Shown piece after piece: positions 9,460-17,930 of a stretch of 64,000 nt of DNA. The position numbers and the translations under genes are program-made. The stretch's first letter is position 1. Each line of letters opens with the position of its first letter. The DNA comes from Roseovarius sp. (GTDB lineage Bacteria > Pseudomonadota > Alphaproteobacteria > Rhodobacterales > Rhodobacteraceae): positions 1 through 64,000 of the forward strand of contig JACIYT010000004.1 in NCBI GenBank assembly GCA_014359765.1. Direction: 5' to 3'. Below the pieces are notes generated by a model, which saw only the letters and a list, made by a program, of their open reading frames with translations, had not been told where the DNA came from and searched no databases.

Positions 9460-10425
9460 ATGAGTTCCGAAATTGCCTTCAACGACCGTATGCTGTCGCT
9501 CGGCCTCGCCCGCGTCGCCGAACAGGCCGCACTCGCCTGTGCCGACCTGATCGGCCGCGGCGACGAGAAGGCCGCCGACCAGGCCGCCGTCAACGCCATG
9601 CGCGAACAGCTCAACATGCTGGCAATCCGGGGCGTGGTGGTGATCGGCGAGGGCGAGCGCGACGAGGCGCCGATGCTCTATATCGGCGAGGAGGTGGGCA
9701 CAGGCGACGGCCCCGGCGTCGATATCGCGCTCGACCCGCTCGAGGGCACGACGCTGACCGCCAAGGCGATGCCCAATGCGCTGACCGTGATTGCCATGGC
9801 CCCGCGCGGCACGCTGTTGCACGCGCCCGACACCTATATGGACAAGCTCGCCATCGGTCCCGGCTATCCCGGGGGCGTCGTCTCGCTGGCGATGAGCCCG
9901 CGCGAGCGGGTCGAGGCGCTGGCCCGCGCGCGCGGCTGCCGCCCGTCCGAGATCACCGTCTGTGTGCTCGAACGCCCCCGCCACGAGGCGATGATCGCCG
10001 AGCTGCGCGCGACCGGTGCGGCGGTCTATCTCATCACCGATGGCGATGTGGCCGGCGTGATCCATTGCGCCGAATCGCATCGCACCGGCATCGACATGTA
10101 TATGGGCACGGGCGGCGCGCCCGAGGGGGTTCTGGCGGCCTCGGCGCTCAAATGCATGGGCGGGCAGATGTGGGGGCGGCTGGTGTTTCGCAACGATGAC
10201 GAACGCGCCCGCGCCGAAAAGGCCGGGATCACCGATTTCGACCGGGTCTATGCCCGCGACGACATGGTGACGGGGGACGTGATATTCGCCGCAACCGGCG
10301 TCACCGACGGCTCGATCCTGAAGGGTGTGCATCGCCGCCCCGGCTTCGTCGAGACCGAGACGGTGCTCATGCGCTCGCGCACGGGATCGGTGCGGCGCAT
10401 GATCTACCGCAGCCGGCGTGACTGA
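9460..10425 (+). CDS. glpX: Fructose-1,6-bisphosphatase class II (GlpX)
   Basis: Encodes 321 residues from the ATG at 9460. GlpX-type phosphatases hydrolyse fructose 1,6-bisphosphate in gluconeogenesis and, in autotrophs, may also act on sedoheptulose 1,7-bisphosphate. The metal-binding motif DPLEGT begins at residue 92, preceded by GEGERDEAPMLYIGEEVG, also family-conserved. Length fits the family. It starts 68 bp after hom. A conserved 22-bp intergenic motif and recJ follow, so the three genes may form one transcription unit. The gapdh gene 3 kb away belongs to the same carbon-flow segment. Confidence 0.95.
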   Translation: MSSEIAFNDRMLSLGLARVAEQAALACADLIGRGDEKAADQAAVNAMREQLNMLAIRGVVVIGEGERDEAPMLYIGEEVGTGDGPGVDIALDPLEGTTLTAKAMPNALTVIAMAPRGTLLHAPDTYMDKLAIGPGYPGGVVSLAMSPRERVEALARARGCRPSEITVCVLERPRHEAMIAELRATGAAVYLITDGDVAGVIHCAESHRTGIDMYMGTGGAPEGVLAASALKCMGGQMWGRLVFRNDDERARAEKAGITDFDRVYARDDMVTGDVIFAATGVTDGSILKGVHRRPGFVETETVLMRSRTGSVRRMIYRSRRD

Positions 10426-10439
10426 GGGCGGGACTGTTT

Positions 10440-10461
10440 GAGTATTTATGGAAAGATGAAG
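10440..10461 (+). repeat. 22-bp Rhodobacterales-type intergenic motif, copy 1
   Basis: GAGTATTT-ATG-GAAAGATGAAG lies 15 bp after the glpX stop and 11 bp before the recJ GTG. A second copy on the other strand at 24215-24236 matches at 19 of 22 positions; the three differences are the central triplet. Both copies sit just behind a stop codon. Confidence 0.6.
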
Positions 10462-10472
10462 CGGGGGGCGCG

Positions 10473-12227
10473 GTGAGCGCCTATCTGGGCGTGGAGCGCT
10501 CGCTTGGCGGGCGGCGCTGGAGCGGGCCGGGGATCGAGATCGAGCGGCGCGCCGAGGCGATGGCGCAGGCGACCGGGCTGGCGCGTGTGCTCTGTCAGGT
10601 TCTGGCGCGGCTCGGCGTGGCGGCGGAGGCGGTCGAGTCCTATCTGGCCCCGACCTTGCGCGAATTGCTGCCCGATCCGCGCGCATTGCGCGACATGGAG
10701 GCGGCGGCGGAAAGGGTGCTGCGCGCCGTTGCGCGGCGCGAGAGGATCGCGGTCTTTGCCGATTACGATGTCGATGGCGGGGCCTCGGCGGCACTGCTGA
10801 TCGACTGGCTGCGGCAGATGGGGGCGGGGCGGCCGACGCTCTATATTCCCGACCGGATCGACGAGGGCTATGGCCCCAACGCGCCCGCGATGCGCGATCT
10901 GGCCGCAGGCCATGACCTGATTATCTGCGTCGATTGCGGCACGCTGAGCTTTGATGCCCTGGCCGCCGCAACGGGCGCGGATGTGGTGGTGCTCGATCAT
11001 CATCTGGGCGGCGAGGTGTTGCCGCCCGCGCTGGCCGTGGTCAACCCCAACCGGCAGGACGAGAGCGGCGAGCTGGGGCATCTGTGTGCCGCGGGCGTGG
11101 TGTTCCTGATGCTGGTCGAGGCGGGGCGGCAATTGCGCGCGGCGGGGCGCGCGGGGCCGGACCTGATGGCGATGCTCGATCTGGTGGCGCTGGCGACGGT
11201 GGCCGATGTGGCGCCCCTCATCGGCGTCAACCGCGCCTTCGTGCGGCAAGGGCTGACGGTGATGGCGCGGCGCGCGCGCCCCGGTCTGGTGGCGCTTGCC
11301 GATGTGGCGCGGCTCGACCGGCCGCCGGCGGCCTATCACCTGGGCTTTGTGCTGGGGCCGCGCGTGAATGCGGGTGGGCGGATCGGGCAGGCGGATCTCG
11401 GCGCGCGCCTTCTGGCGAGCGACGATGCGCGCGAGGCGCGCGCGCTGGCCGAGCGGCTCGAGGCGCTCAACGAGGAGCGGCGCGCGATCGAGGCGGAGGT
11501 GCGCGCAAGCGCGCTGGCGCAGGCCGAGGCGCGGGGGTTTGACGCGCCGCTGGTCTGGGCGGCGGGCGAGGGCTGGCATCCGGGCGTGGTGGGCATCGTC
11601 GCAAGCCGCCTCAAGGAGGTGGCGAACCGCCCTGCCGTGGTGATCGGGCTCGAGGGGGCCGAGGGCAAGGGGTCGGGGCGGTCGGTCGCGGGGGTCGATC
11701 TGGGCCACGCGGTGCAGCGGCTGGCGCGCGAAGGGCTGCTCATCAAGGGCGGCGGGCATCGCATGGCGGCGGGGCTGACGGTGGCGCGCGAGCGGCTGGA
11801 GGAGGCAATGGCGCGGCTGTCGGAGCTGCTGGCGCGGCAAGGCGCGGGGGCGGGCGGGCCCGCCGATCTTCGGCTCGATGGCGTGCTGATGCCCGGCGCC
11901 GCGACGGTCGATCTCGTCGAGCAGATCGAGGCGGCGGGGCCCTTCGGGGCGGGAGCGCCGGCGCCGAGGCTGGTCTTTCCCGATTGCCGGATCGGCTTTG
12001 CCCGTGTGCTGGGGGCGGCGCATCTCAAGCTGCGCGTCGATGACGGGATGGGGGCGTCGCTCGATGCGATCGGCTTCGGGATGGCCGAGGGTCCGCTTGG
12101 CGCGGCGCTTCTGGCGCATGGCGGCGCGCGCTTTCACCTCGCGGGGCGGCTCGAGATCAACCATTGGGGCGGGCGGCAGGCGGTGCAGCTGCGCCTCGAG
12201 GATGCCGCGCCGGCCGGGGCGGGCTGA
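10473..12227 (+). CDS. recJ: Single-stranded-DNA-specific exonuclease RecJ
   Basis: Encodes 584 residues from a GTG at 10473 with a G-rich ribosome binding site (GGGGGGCG). RecJ degrades single-stranded DNA 5'-3' in recombination and mismatch repair. The DHH-superfamily motifs are intact: DYDVDG near residue 97, VDCGT, and the DHH triad at residues 175-177. The DHHA1 domain carries the motif GGGHRMAAG, and an OB-fold closes the protein. It follows glpX by 47 bp and may be co-transcribed with it. Confidence 0.95.
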   Translation: MSAYLGVERSLGGRRWSGPGIEIERRAEAMAQATGLARVLCQVLARLGVAAEAVESYLAPTLRELLPDPRALRDMEAAAERVLRAVARRERIAVFADYDVDGGASAALLIDWLRQMGAGRPTLYIPDRIDEGYGPNAPAMRDLAAGHDLIICVDCGTLSFDALAAATGADVVVLDHHLGGEVLPPALAVVNPNRQDESGELGHLCAAGVVFLMLVEAGRQLRAAGRAGPDLMAMLDLVALATVADVAPLIGVNRAFVRQGLTVMARRARPGLVALADVARLDRPPAAYHLGFVLGPRVNAGGRIGQADLGARLLASDDAREARALAERLEALNEERRAIEAEVRASALAQAEARGFDAPLVWAAGEGWHPGVVGIVASRLKEVANRPAVVIGLEGAEGKGSGRSVAGVDLGHAVQRLAREGLLIKGGGHRMAAGLTVARERLEEAMARLSELLARQGAGAGGPADLRLDGVLMPGAATVDLVEQIEAAGPFGAGAPAPRLVFPDCRIGFARVLGAAHLKLRVDDGMGASLDAIGFGMAEGPLGAALLAHGGARFHLAGRLEINHWGGRQAVQLRLEDAAPAGAG

Positions 12228-12259
12228 TCGCGTCGGGTGGTGCCGGGCGATCTGCGCGC

Positions 12260-12288
12260 TTGAACGTGGCGGCGGGTTTGGCTACCTG
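12260..12288 (+). promoter_or_regulatory. Candidate sigma-70 promoter of the LacI-family gene
   Basis: TTGAAC, a 17-bp spacer and TACCTG lie 33 bp upstream of the GTG start. Two direct copies of ACCTGTC (from 12284 and 12295) overlap and follow the -10 box and may be protein-binding sites. Inferred from spacing and sequence only. Confidence 0.4.
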
Positions 12289-12320
12289 TCTGGAACCTGT
12301 CGCAACCGGATTGCCTGCCC

Positions 12321-13349
12321 GTGTCCGCCAATGACCGCCATCCGCTGACCCTGCGCGACGTCTCCGAGGCGGCGGGCGTGTCGGAAATGACGGTGAGCCG
12401 GGTGCTGCGCAACAAGCGCGACGTGTCCGAGGCGACGCGCGCGCGCGTCCTCGAGGCGGCGCGGCGGCTGGGCTATGTGCCCAACAGGATCGCCGGGGCG
12501 CTGGCCAGCCAGCGGGTCAACCTGGTGGCCGTGATCATCCCGTCGATGTCCAACATGGTCTTTCCCGAGGTCATGACCGGGATCAGCCAGGAGCTTGACG
12601 AAACCGGGCTGCAACCGGTGGTGGGGCTGACCGGCTATCGCCCGGAAAAGGAAGAGCGGGTCCTCTACGAGATGCTGTCATGGCGGCCCACGGGGGTGAT
12701 CATCGCGGGGCTCGAGCATTCGGAGGCGAGCCGGGCGATGCTCGCGGCTGCGGGGATTCCGGTGGTCGAGATCATGGATGTGGACGGCACGCCGGTCGAT
12801 TCGGTGGTGGGGATCTCGCACCGGCGGGCCGGGCAGCAGATGGCGCAGGCGATCATCCGGGCGGGCTATCGGCGGATCGGCTTCATGGGCACCAAGATGC
12901 CGCTCGATCACCGGGCGCGCAAACGGTTCGAGGGATTCACCGAGGCGCTCGCGAAGGCCGGGATCGAGGTGGCGGATCGGGAATTCTATTCCGGGGGATC
13001 GGCGCTGGCCAAGGGGCGCGAAATGACGGCCGATATGCTCGCGCGCACGCCGGACCTGGATTTCCTGTATTATTCCAATGATATGATCGGGGCGGGCGGG
13101 CTTCTTTACCTGCTTGAGCAGGGCGCGGACATTCCCGGGCAGATCGGGCTTGCGGGGTTCAACGGGGTGGATCTTCTCGAGGGGCTGCCGCGACGTCTGG
13201 CCACCATGGATGCCTGCCGGCTCGAGATCGGGCGGCGCGCCGCCCGGATCATCGCCGCCCATGCCGCCGACCCCGAGGCCCCGCGCGCGCCGCAGCGCAT
13301 CGCGCTCGAGCCACGGCTGAGCTTCGGCGATACGCTGCGCCAGCCCTGA
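12321..13349 (+). CDS. LacI-family transcriptional regulator (GntR/CceR-like)
   Basis: Encodes 342 residues from a GTG at 12321. The N-terminal LacI helix-turn-helix is complete (LRDVSEAAGVSEMTVSRVLRNKRDVSEATRARVLEAA) with the hinge helix at NRIAGALAS. The rest is a periplasmic-binding-protein-like sugar-effector domain. It resembles GntR/CceR regulators, which in alphaproteobacteria respond to 6-phosphogluconate and switch central carbon metabolism. The neighbourhood supports this: the gapdh gene lies convergently 93 bp away and has LacI-type half-sites upstream, and glpX is close by. The assignment to CceR is inference; LacI-family membership is certain. Confidence 0.85.
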   Translation: MSANDRHPLTLRDVSEAAGVSEMTVSRVLRNKRDVSEATRARVLEAARRLGYVPNRIAGALASQRVNLVAVIIPSMSNMVFPEVMTGISQELDETGLQPVVGLTGYRPEKEERVLYEMLSWRPTGVIIAGLEHSEASRAMLAAAGIPVVEIMDVDGTPVDSVVGISHRRAGQQMAQAIIRAGYRRIGFMGTKMPLDHRARKRFEGFTEALAKAGIEVADREFYSGGSALAKGREMTADMLARTPDLDFLYYSNDMIGAGGLLYLLEQGADIPGQIGLAGFNGVDLLEGLPRRLATMDACRLEIGRRAARIIAAHAADPEAPRAPQRIALEPRLSFGDTLRQP

Positions 13350-13442
13350 GGCCGGGGATCGCCGGTCGGTGGGGGTGGGCCAGAGGGCTGCGGCGGGCTC
13401 CGGCGCCTCGCGGGGACAGAGACGCCGAAACCCGGCCGCGGG

Positions 13443-14444
13443 TTATTGCAGGCGGCCCATGGCGACGGCCACATCCGCCATGCGGCACGAAAAGCCCCAT
13501 TCGTTGTCATACCAGGCCAGCACCCGCACCAGCCGCTTGCCGGTGACCTTGGTCTGGTCGGGGGCGAAGATCGCGCTTTCCTCGGTATGGTTGAAATCGA
13601 CCGAGACCTTGGGTTCGGGATCGTAGCCGAGAATGCCCTTCAGCGCGCCCGCTGCCGCCTCGGCCACCACCTCGTTGACATCGGCGCGGGTCACGTCGCG
13701 CGCGGCGACAAAGGTCAGGTCCACCGCCGAGACATTGGGCGTGGGCACGCGGATGGCCGAGCCGTCGAGCCGCCCCGCCAGTTCGGGCAGCACCTCGCCG
13801 AGCGCCTTGGCCGCGCCGGTGGAGGTGGGGATCATCGACATCGCCGCCGCGCGCGCGCGGTAGAGATCGTTGTGGCGGCGGTCGAGCGTCGGCTGATCGC
13901 CGGTATAGGCGTGGATCGTGGTCATGATGCCGCTCTCGATGCCGATGGCCTCGTGGAGCACCTTGGCCACGGGGGCGAGGCAATTGGTGGTGCAGGAGCC
14001 GTTCGAGATCATCCGCTCACCCGATTGCAGCAGCGCGTCGTTGACCCCGAAGACCACGGTGCGATCCACGTTTTTCGCAGGCGCCGAGATCAGCACCTTG
14101 CGCGCGCCGCGTTCCAGATGCGCCTTTGCCTTGGCGCCGTCGTTGAACTTGCCGGTGCATTCGAGGACCACATCGACGCCTTCCCAGTCGAGCGCGCCGA
14201 GATCGTAGGTGGACATGACCTCGATCGGCCCGCGCCCCAGATCGAGCGTATTGCCCGCCACGGTGATCGGGTGACCAAAGCGGCCATGCACGCTGTCATA
14301 GCGCATCAGATGCGCGGCGGTCTCGATCGGGCCGGTGGCGTTGATCCGGACCACCTTGATATCGTTGCGCTGGCTCTCGGAAATATGGGCCAGCGTGCAG
14401 CGACCGATGCGGCCGAACCCGTTGATGCCGACGGTAATGGTCAT
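13443..14444 (-). CDS. gap: Glyceraldehyde-3-phosphate dehydrogenase, type I
   Basis: Encodes 333 residues from the ATG at 14444 with an AGGAGAC ribosome binding site. Longer in-frame starts only add a non-conserved tail. It interconverts glyceraldehyde-3-phosphate and 1,3-bisphosphoglycerate. The NAD fold opens with TVGINGFGRIGR. The catalytic cysteine is in SNGSCTTNCLAPVAKVL, and the catalytic histidine in IHAYTGDQPTLD. Two LacI-like half-sites lie about 105-160 bp upstream. The neighbouring convergent LacI-family gene is the obvious candidate regulator. Confidence 0.96.
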   Translation of the reverse strand: MTITVGINGFGRIGRCTLAHISESQRNDIKVVRINATGPIETAAHLMRYDSVHGRFGHPITVAGNTLDLGRGPIEVMSTYDLGALDWEGVDVVLECTGKFNDGAKAKAHLERGARKVLISAPAKNVDRTVVFGVNDALLQSGERMISNGSCTTNCLAPVAKVLHEAIGIESGIMTTIHAYTGDQPTLDRRHNDLYRARAAAMSMIPTSTGAAKALGEVLPELAGRLDGSAIRVPTPNVSAVDLTFVAARDVTRADVNEVVAEAAAGALKGILGYDPEPKVSVDFNHTEESAIFAPDQTKVTGKRLVRVLAWYDNEWGFSCRMADVAVAMGRLQ

Positions 14445-14549
14445 GGGGTGTCTCCTGTTCGGAAAATCACGCGCCGTATAGACCGGAGGCGCGCGCGGGA
14501 AAAGGCGCAAAGCGGCGATTTCTGGCTGATTTTCACCGATTTTCAGTAT

Positions 14550-14603
14550 GTTAGCGATAACCGTCGCCGCCAGGCTCGCGTTGCTGCGAGCGGTGGCGCT
14601 AAC
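14550..14603. promoter_or_regulatory. LacI-type operator-like sites upstream of gap
   Basis: GTTAgCGaTAAC at 14550-14561 is a 12-bp near-palindrome with the central CG typical of LacI-family operators; five of six position pairs are symmetric. A second half-site, GCGCTAAC, lies at 14596-14603. A possible -10 element for gap (minus-strand CATACT, 14543-14548) abuts the first site, so a bound regulator would touch the promoter. The pairing with the nearby LacI-family protein is inferred. Confidence 0.45.
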
Positions 14604-14609
14604 GGCGGG

Positions 14610-15302
14610 TCAGCCCGCGGCGGCGATCTCCCGCGCCACGAGCCCCGGCACGGCGGGCGCGCAGCCGATGGGTGGCAGGCGCAGCCCGGCAAAGCCCGCC
14701 GCGTCGAGCGCCTCGGGAATGTCATCGGTGACATGCCCGCCCCCGGCGGCGAAGAAGGGCAGGCAGAGGCTCTGCTCGCCCAGCCCGCGCGCGGCCTCGG
14801 CCAGAAAGGGGGCCTCTTCGACAAAGCCCACGCGAATCCCGGCCACCGGCAGGCGCGCGCCGAGGGCCCTGGCAAAGGCGCGGGTGTCGCGCGCCGAATT
14901 GGGGCTGCGGCCCGATCCGTGCGCGGCGACGAAAACCTCCACTTCGGCTTCTTGCCAGCCGGCGCGGGTGATCTCCTGTCCGAGCCAGTCGGCGGCGAGC
15001 GCGGGCAGGGCGGGCGAGACACCCAGCGGGCGCAGCACCTCGGCAGGCGCATCCCCGAGCCGCTTGCGCAGCGCCTCGCCGGTGAACCAGCCCTCGGTCA
15101 TGAAGAGCGGATAGATGCGCGGGGCGGGGCCTGCCGCCTCCAATGCCGCCTCGAGCGCGCCGGGCCTGGCCAGCGTGGCCGATCCCACATGCCAGCCGGG
15201 GAGCGCCTCGGCCACGCGCGCGGCAAAGCGGGCGAGCGCCGCCTCCGCCGGGTCCGGGTCGGAGGGCTGTCCGTGGCTCACGATGATGGCGGATCGGGTC
15301 AT
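14610..15302 (-). CDS. CbiX/SirB-like sirohydrochlorin chelatase family protein
   Basis: Encodes 230 residues from the ATG at 15302, with an AGGAGT ribosome binding site. It has the two-fold chelatase layout: SHGQPSDPDP near the N-terminus and a second half beginning AAHGSGRSPN, each with the histidine that binds metal or tetrapyrrole in CbiX and related chelatases. Such enzymes insert cobalt, nickel or iron into sirohydrochlorin-type rings. No tetrapyrrole genes are adjacent, so the substrate is unknown. A DksA/TraR-type gene lies 19 bp upstream on the same strand and may share a transcript. Confidence 0.75.
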   Translation of the reverse strand: MTRSAIIVSHGQPSDPDPAEAALARFAARVAEALPGWHVGSATLARPGALEAALEAAGPAPRIYPLFMTEGWFTGEALRKRLGDAPAEVLRPLGVSPALPALAADWLGQEITRAGWQEAEVEVFVAAHGSGRSPNSARDTRAFARALGARLPVAGIRVGFVEEAPFLAEAARGLGEQSLCLPFFAAGGGHVTDDIPEALDAAGFAGLRLPPIGCAPAVPGLVAREIAAAG

Positions 15303-15321
15303 GGGGACTCCTGTCGCGGTG

Positions 15322-15660
15322 CTATCCCGCCGCACAGGAAATGCAGCGCGTGAGCGCGGGGTCAAGCGCGAGCCGCGCCTCGGCGATGGCCTCGCCGCAA
15401 TCCTCGCAATACCCGAACTCGCCCTCGTCGAGCCGCGCGAGAGCCGCGCGCAGGCGCTGCCGCTCGATCTCGCGCCGGGCCTGGGTGGCGCGCGCCATGG
15501 CCTGCGATTGCAGCGCGTCCTGACGGCTCAGCCGACCGATGGCCTGCTGATCGAGCGTCACCGTGGCCTGTCCCGCGCGTCCGCGCGCATCCTCGGCGTC
15601 GAGCTCGGCCAGCCGTTCGACGATCCGCGCGCGAAAGACGGTTTGCCTCTTGTGATCCAT
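15322..15660 (-). CDS. DksA/TraR-family C4 zinc-finger protein
   Basis: Encodes 112 residues. The C-terminus holds a four-cysteine zinc finger (GYCEDCGEAI ... TRCISCAAG) as in DksA and TraR, and the N-terminal half is mostly helical and charged. DksA-like proteins enter the RNA polymerase secondary channel and adjust initiation, with ppGpp in the case of DksA. At 112 residues it is shorter than full DksA (~150) and longer than TraR (~70). Whether the coiled-coil tip acids are kept is unclear, so the exact role is open. It is divergent from cysE, with 82 bp between. Confidence 0.8.
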   Translation of the reverse strand: MDHKRQTVFRARIVERLAELDAEDARGRAGQATVTLDQQAIGRLSRQDALQSQAMARATQARREIERQRLRAALARLDEGEFGYCEDCGEAIAEARLALDPALTRCISCAAG

Positions 15661-15742
15661 CGCCCTACATCCCCGCGACCGGAGTGGATTTTCTCGCCGC
15701 CGCGCCTCTGGTATAGTGAAGCCCCGATAAGGAGACCAGCCC

Positions 15743-16579
15743 GTGCCTCATATCAAGACCAAACTGGCCGAATTCGATCCCGTCTGGGTCCAGATCGCGC
15801 AGGAGGCGCGCGCGGCCATTGCCGAAGAGCCGCTCCTGGGCGGGCTGATCCATTCCAGCGTGCTGCACCATGGCAGCTTCGAATCGGCGCTGGCCTACCG
15901 GATTTCGCTCAAGCTCGCCTCACCGGAGATGCCCGAGCAGATCCTGCGCGAGATCTGCGACAAGGCGCTCGCCTCCGACAGTTGCATCGGCCTCGCGGCG
16001 CGGGCCGATATCGTCGCCGTGCGCGACCGCGACCCGGCCTGCGACCGGTTCCTGCTGCCGCTTCTGTTCTTCAAGGGCTATCAGGCGGTGCAGGCCTATC
16101 GGATCGCGCACTGGCTCTGGCGCGAGGGGCGGCGCGATCTGGCGCGGTTCTTCCAGATGCGCTCGTCCGAGGTGTTCGGCGTGGATATCCACCCCGCCGC
16201 CCGGATCGGGCAGGGCATCATGATCGACCACGCCCATTCCATCGTCATCGGCGAGACGGCGGTGGTGGGTGACAATGTGTCGATGCTGCATTCGGTGACG
16301 CTTGGCGGGACCGGCAAGGAGGAAGAGGACCGCCACCCCAAGATCGGCGATGGCGTGCTGATCGGGGCAGGGGCCAAGGTGCTCGGCAATATCCGCGTGG
16401 GCCGGTGCAGTCGCATCGCCGCGGGTTCGGTCGTTCTCCAGGATGTGCCGTGCTGCAAGACGGTGGCGGGCGTCCCGGCAAGGATCGTGGGCGAGGCGGG
16501 CTGCGATCAGCCGGCTGTCAGCATGGATCAGCTGCTGGGCGTGCGCGGCTCGGACGCGGAGCCGGCCGCCTCCGCGTGA
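15743..16579 (+). CDS. cysE: Serine O-acetyltransferase
   Basis: Encodes 278 residues from a GTG at 15743, with an AAGGAGA ribosome binding site 7 bp upstream. It acetylates L-serine with acetyl-CoA, the first step of cysteine synthesis. The N-terminal helical domain (AFRIS-type region YRISLKLASPEMPEQILREI) is followed by hexapeptide repeats forming a left-handed beta helix (VDIHPAARIGQGIMIDHAHS, IGETAVVGDNVSMLHSVTLG). The catalytic histidines are in DHAHS and HP. The usual C-terminal tail that binds cysteine synthase is present but diverged. Convergent with the pyruvate dehydrogenase operon. Confidence 0.94.
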   Translation: MPHIKTKLAEFDPVWVQIAQEARAAIAEEPLLGGLIHSSVLHHGSFESALAYRISLKLASPEMPEQILREICDKALASDSCIGLAARADIVAVRDRDPACDRFLLPLLFFKGYQAVQAYRIAHWLWREGRRDLARFFQMRSSEVFGVDIHPAARIGQGIMIDHAHSIVIGETAVVGDNVSMLHSVTLGGTGKEEEDRHPKIGDGVLIGAGAKVLGNIRVGRCSRIAAGSVVLQDVPCCKTVAGVPARIVGEAGCDQPAVSMDQLLGVRGSDAEPAASA

Positions 16580-16621
16580 TGCCCCCCGCCGGGATGACGG
16601 GGGCGGTGCGGGCGGCGGCGC

Positions 16622-17920
16622 TCAGGCCAGCATCACCATCGGGTTTTCGAGGTTTTCGACGATCTGTTGGAGCAGTTCCGCCCCGAGCGCGCCGTCGATC
16701 ACCCGGTGATCGACCGAGAGCGTCACCGACATGACCGTGGCCACCGTCAATTCGCCGTCGCGGCCGACCACCGGCTTTTTCAGCCCCGCACCCACGGCGA
16801 GGATCGCGCCATGCGGCGGGTTGATCACCGCGTCGAAATTCTCGATCCCGAACATGCCGAGATTGGAAATGGCGAAGGTGCCGCCCTGATATTCATGGGG
16901 TGCCAGCTTGCGGTCGCGGGCGCGTTTGGCCAGGTCCTTCATCTCCGACGACAGCGCCGAGAGCGATTTCATCTCGGCATCCTTCAGGACGGGGGTAAAG
17001 AGCCCGCCCTCGATCGCCACCGCCACGGCCACATCCGACGGCTTCAGTTTCAGCACCTTGTCGCCCGCCCAGACGGCATTGGCATCCGGCACCGCCTGAA
17101 GCGCCAGCGCGCAGGCCTTGATGATGAAATCGTTGACCGAGAGCTTCACGCCGCGCGGCTCCAACTGCTTGTTCAGCTCGCCCCGGAATTTCATCAGCGC
17201 ATCGAGGCGGATCTCGCGGCGCAGGTAGAAATGCGGCACGGTCTGCTTGGCCTCGGTCAGACGCGCGGCGATGGTCTTGCGCATCCCGTCGAGCTTGACC
17301 TCCTGATACGCGCGGCCCTGATACATCGCGGCGATGGCATCGCCCGAGGGGCCCGAGGGGGCCGAGGGGGCCGGTGCCGGGGCAGGGGCCTTCTCCGCCG
17401 CTTTGGCGGGGGCGGCTGCGGCGGGTTTCGCGCCCTCAACATCGGCCTTGACGATGCGGCCATGCGGGCCGGAGCCCTTGATTGCGCGCAGGTCGAGCCC
17501 CTTCTCGGCGGCGATCCGCCGCGCCAGCGGCGAGGCAAAGACGCGGCCCCCATCGGCCGCTTTTGGCGCGGCGGGGGCAGGGGTGGCCGCCTCTTTGGGC
17601 GCGCTCTCCGCGGCGGCGGCGGGGGCCGGGGCCTCCGCCTTGGGCGCGGGGGCGCTGCCAATATCCGACGCGCTTTCGCCCTCCTCCAGCAGCACGGCGA
17701 TGGGGGTGTTGACCTTGACCCCCTCGCTGCCTTCGGGCACGAGGATCTTGCCGATGGTGCCCTCGTCCACGGCCTCGAATTCCATCGTCGCCTTGTCGGT
17801 CTCGATCTCGGCCAGCAGATCGCCCGCCGCGACCGTATCGCCCTCCCCGACGAGCCATTTCGCCAGCGTGCCCTCTTCCATCGTGGGCGAGAGGGCGGGC
17901 ATGAGAATTTCGGTCGGCAT
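16622..17920 (-). CDS. pdhC: Pyruvate dehydrogenase E2, dihydrolipoamide acetyltransferase
   Basis: Encodes 432 residues. It forms the core of the pyruvate dehydrogenase complex and passes the acetyl group to CoA. Order: one lipoyl domain (residues 1-80, lipoyl lysine in [12 protein letters not shown]), an Ala/Pro linker, the E1/E3-binding domain ([33 protein letters not shown]), a second linker and the catalytic domain ending with [14 protein letters not shown], which holds the catalytic His and Asp. It is the last gene of pdhA-pdhB-pdhC, 10 bp after pdhB. No E3 gene is in the window. Its lipoyl-domain DNA is nearly identical to that of pdhB. Confidence 0.96.
   Translation of the reverse strand: MPTEILMPALSPTMEEGTLAKWLVGEGDTVAAGDLLAEIETDKATMEFEAVDEGTIGKILVPEGSEGVKVNTPIAVLLEEGESASDIGSAPAPKAEAPAPAAAAESAPKEAATPAPAAPKAADGGRVFASPLARRIAAEKGLDLRAIKGSGPHGRIVKADVEGAKPAAAAPAKAAEKAPAPAPAPSAPSGPSGDAIAAMYQGRAYQEVKLDGMRKTIAARLTEAKQTVPHFYLRREIRLDALMKFRGELNKQLEPRGVKLSVNDFIIKACALALQAVPDANAVWAGDKVLKLKPSDVAVAVAIEGGLFTPVLKDAEMKSLSALSSEMKDLAKRARDRKLAPHEYQGGTFAISNLGMFGIENFDAVINPPHGAILAVGAGLKKPVVGRDGELTVATVMSVTLSVDHRVIDGALGAELLQQIVENLENPMVMLA
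17665..17920 (-). repeat. Lipoyl-domain direct repeat, copy in pdhC
   Basis: The first ~85 codons of pdhC and pdhB (copy at 19040-19295) encode nearly the same peptide and share long stretches of identical DNA. The two lie in the same orientation about 1.4 kb apart. They are the lipoyl domains of E2 and E1-beta. Confidence 0.75.
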
Positions 17921-17930
17921 GGCGCTCTCC

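Noticed and set aside
13446-15353. Long plus-strand open frame opposite gap and the CbiX-like gene
   Set aside because: Its translation is low-complexity and the opposite strand carries clear catalytic motifs.
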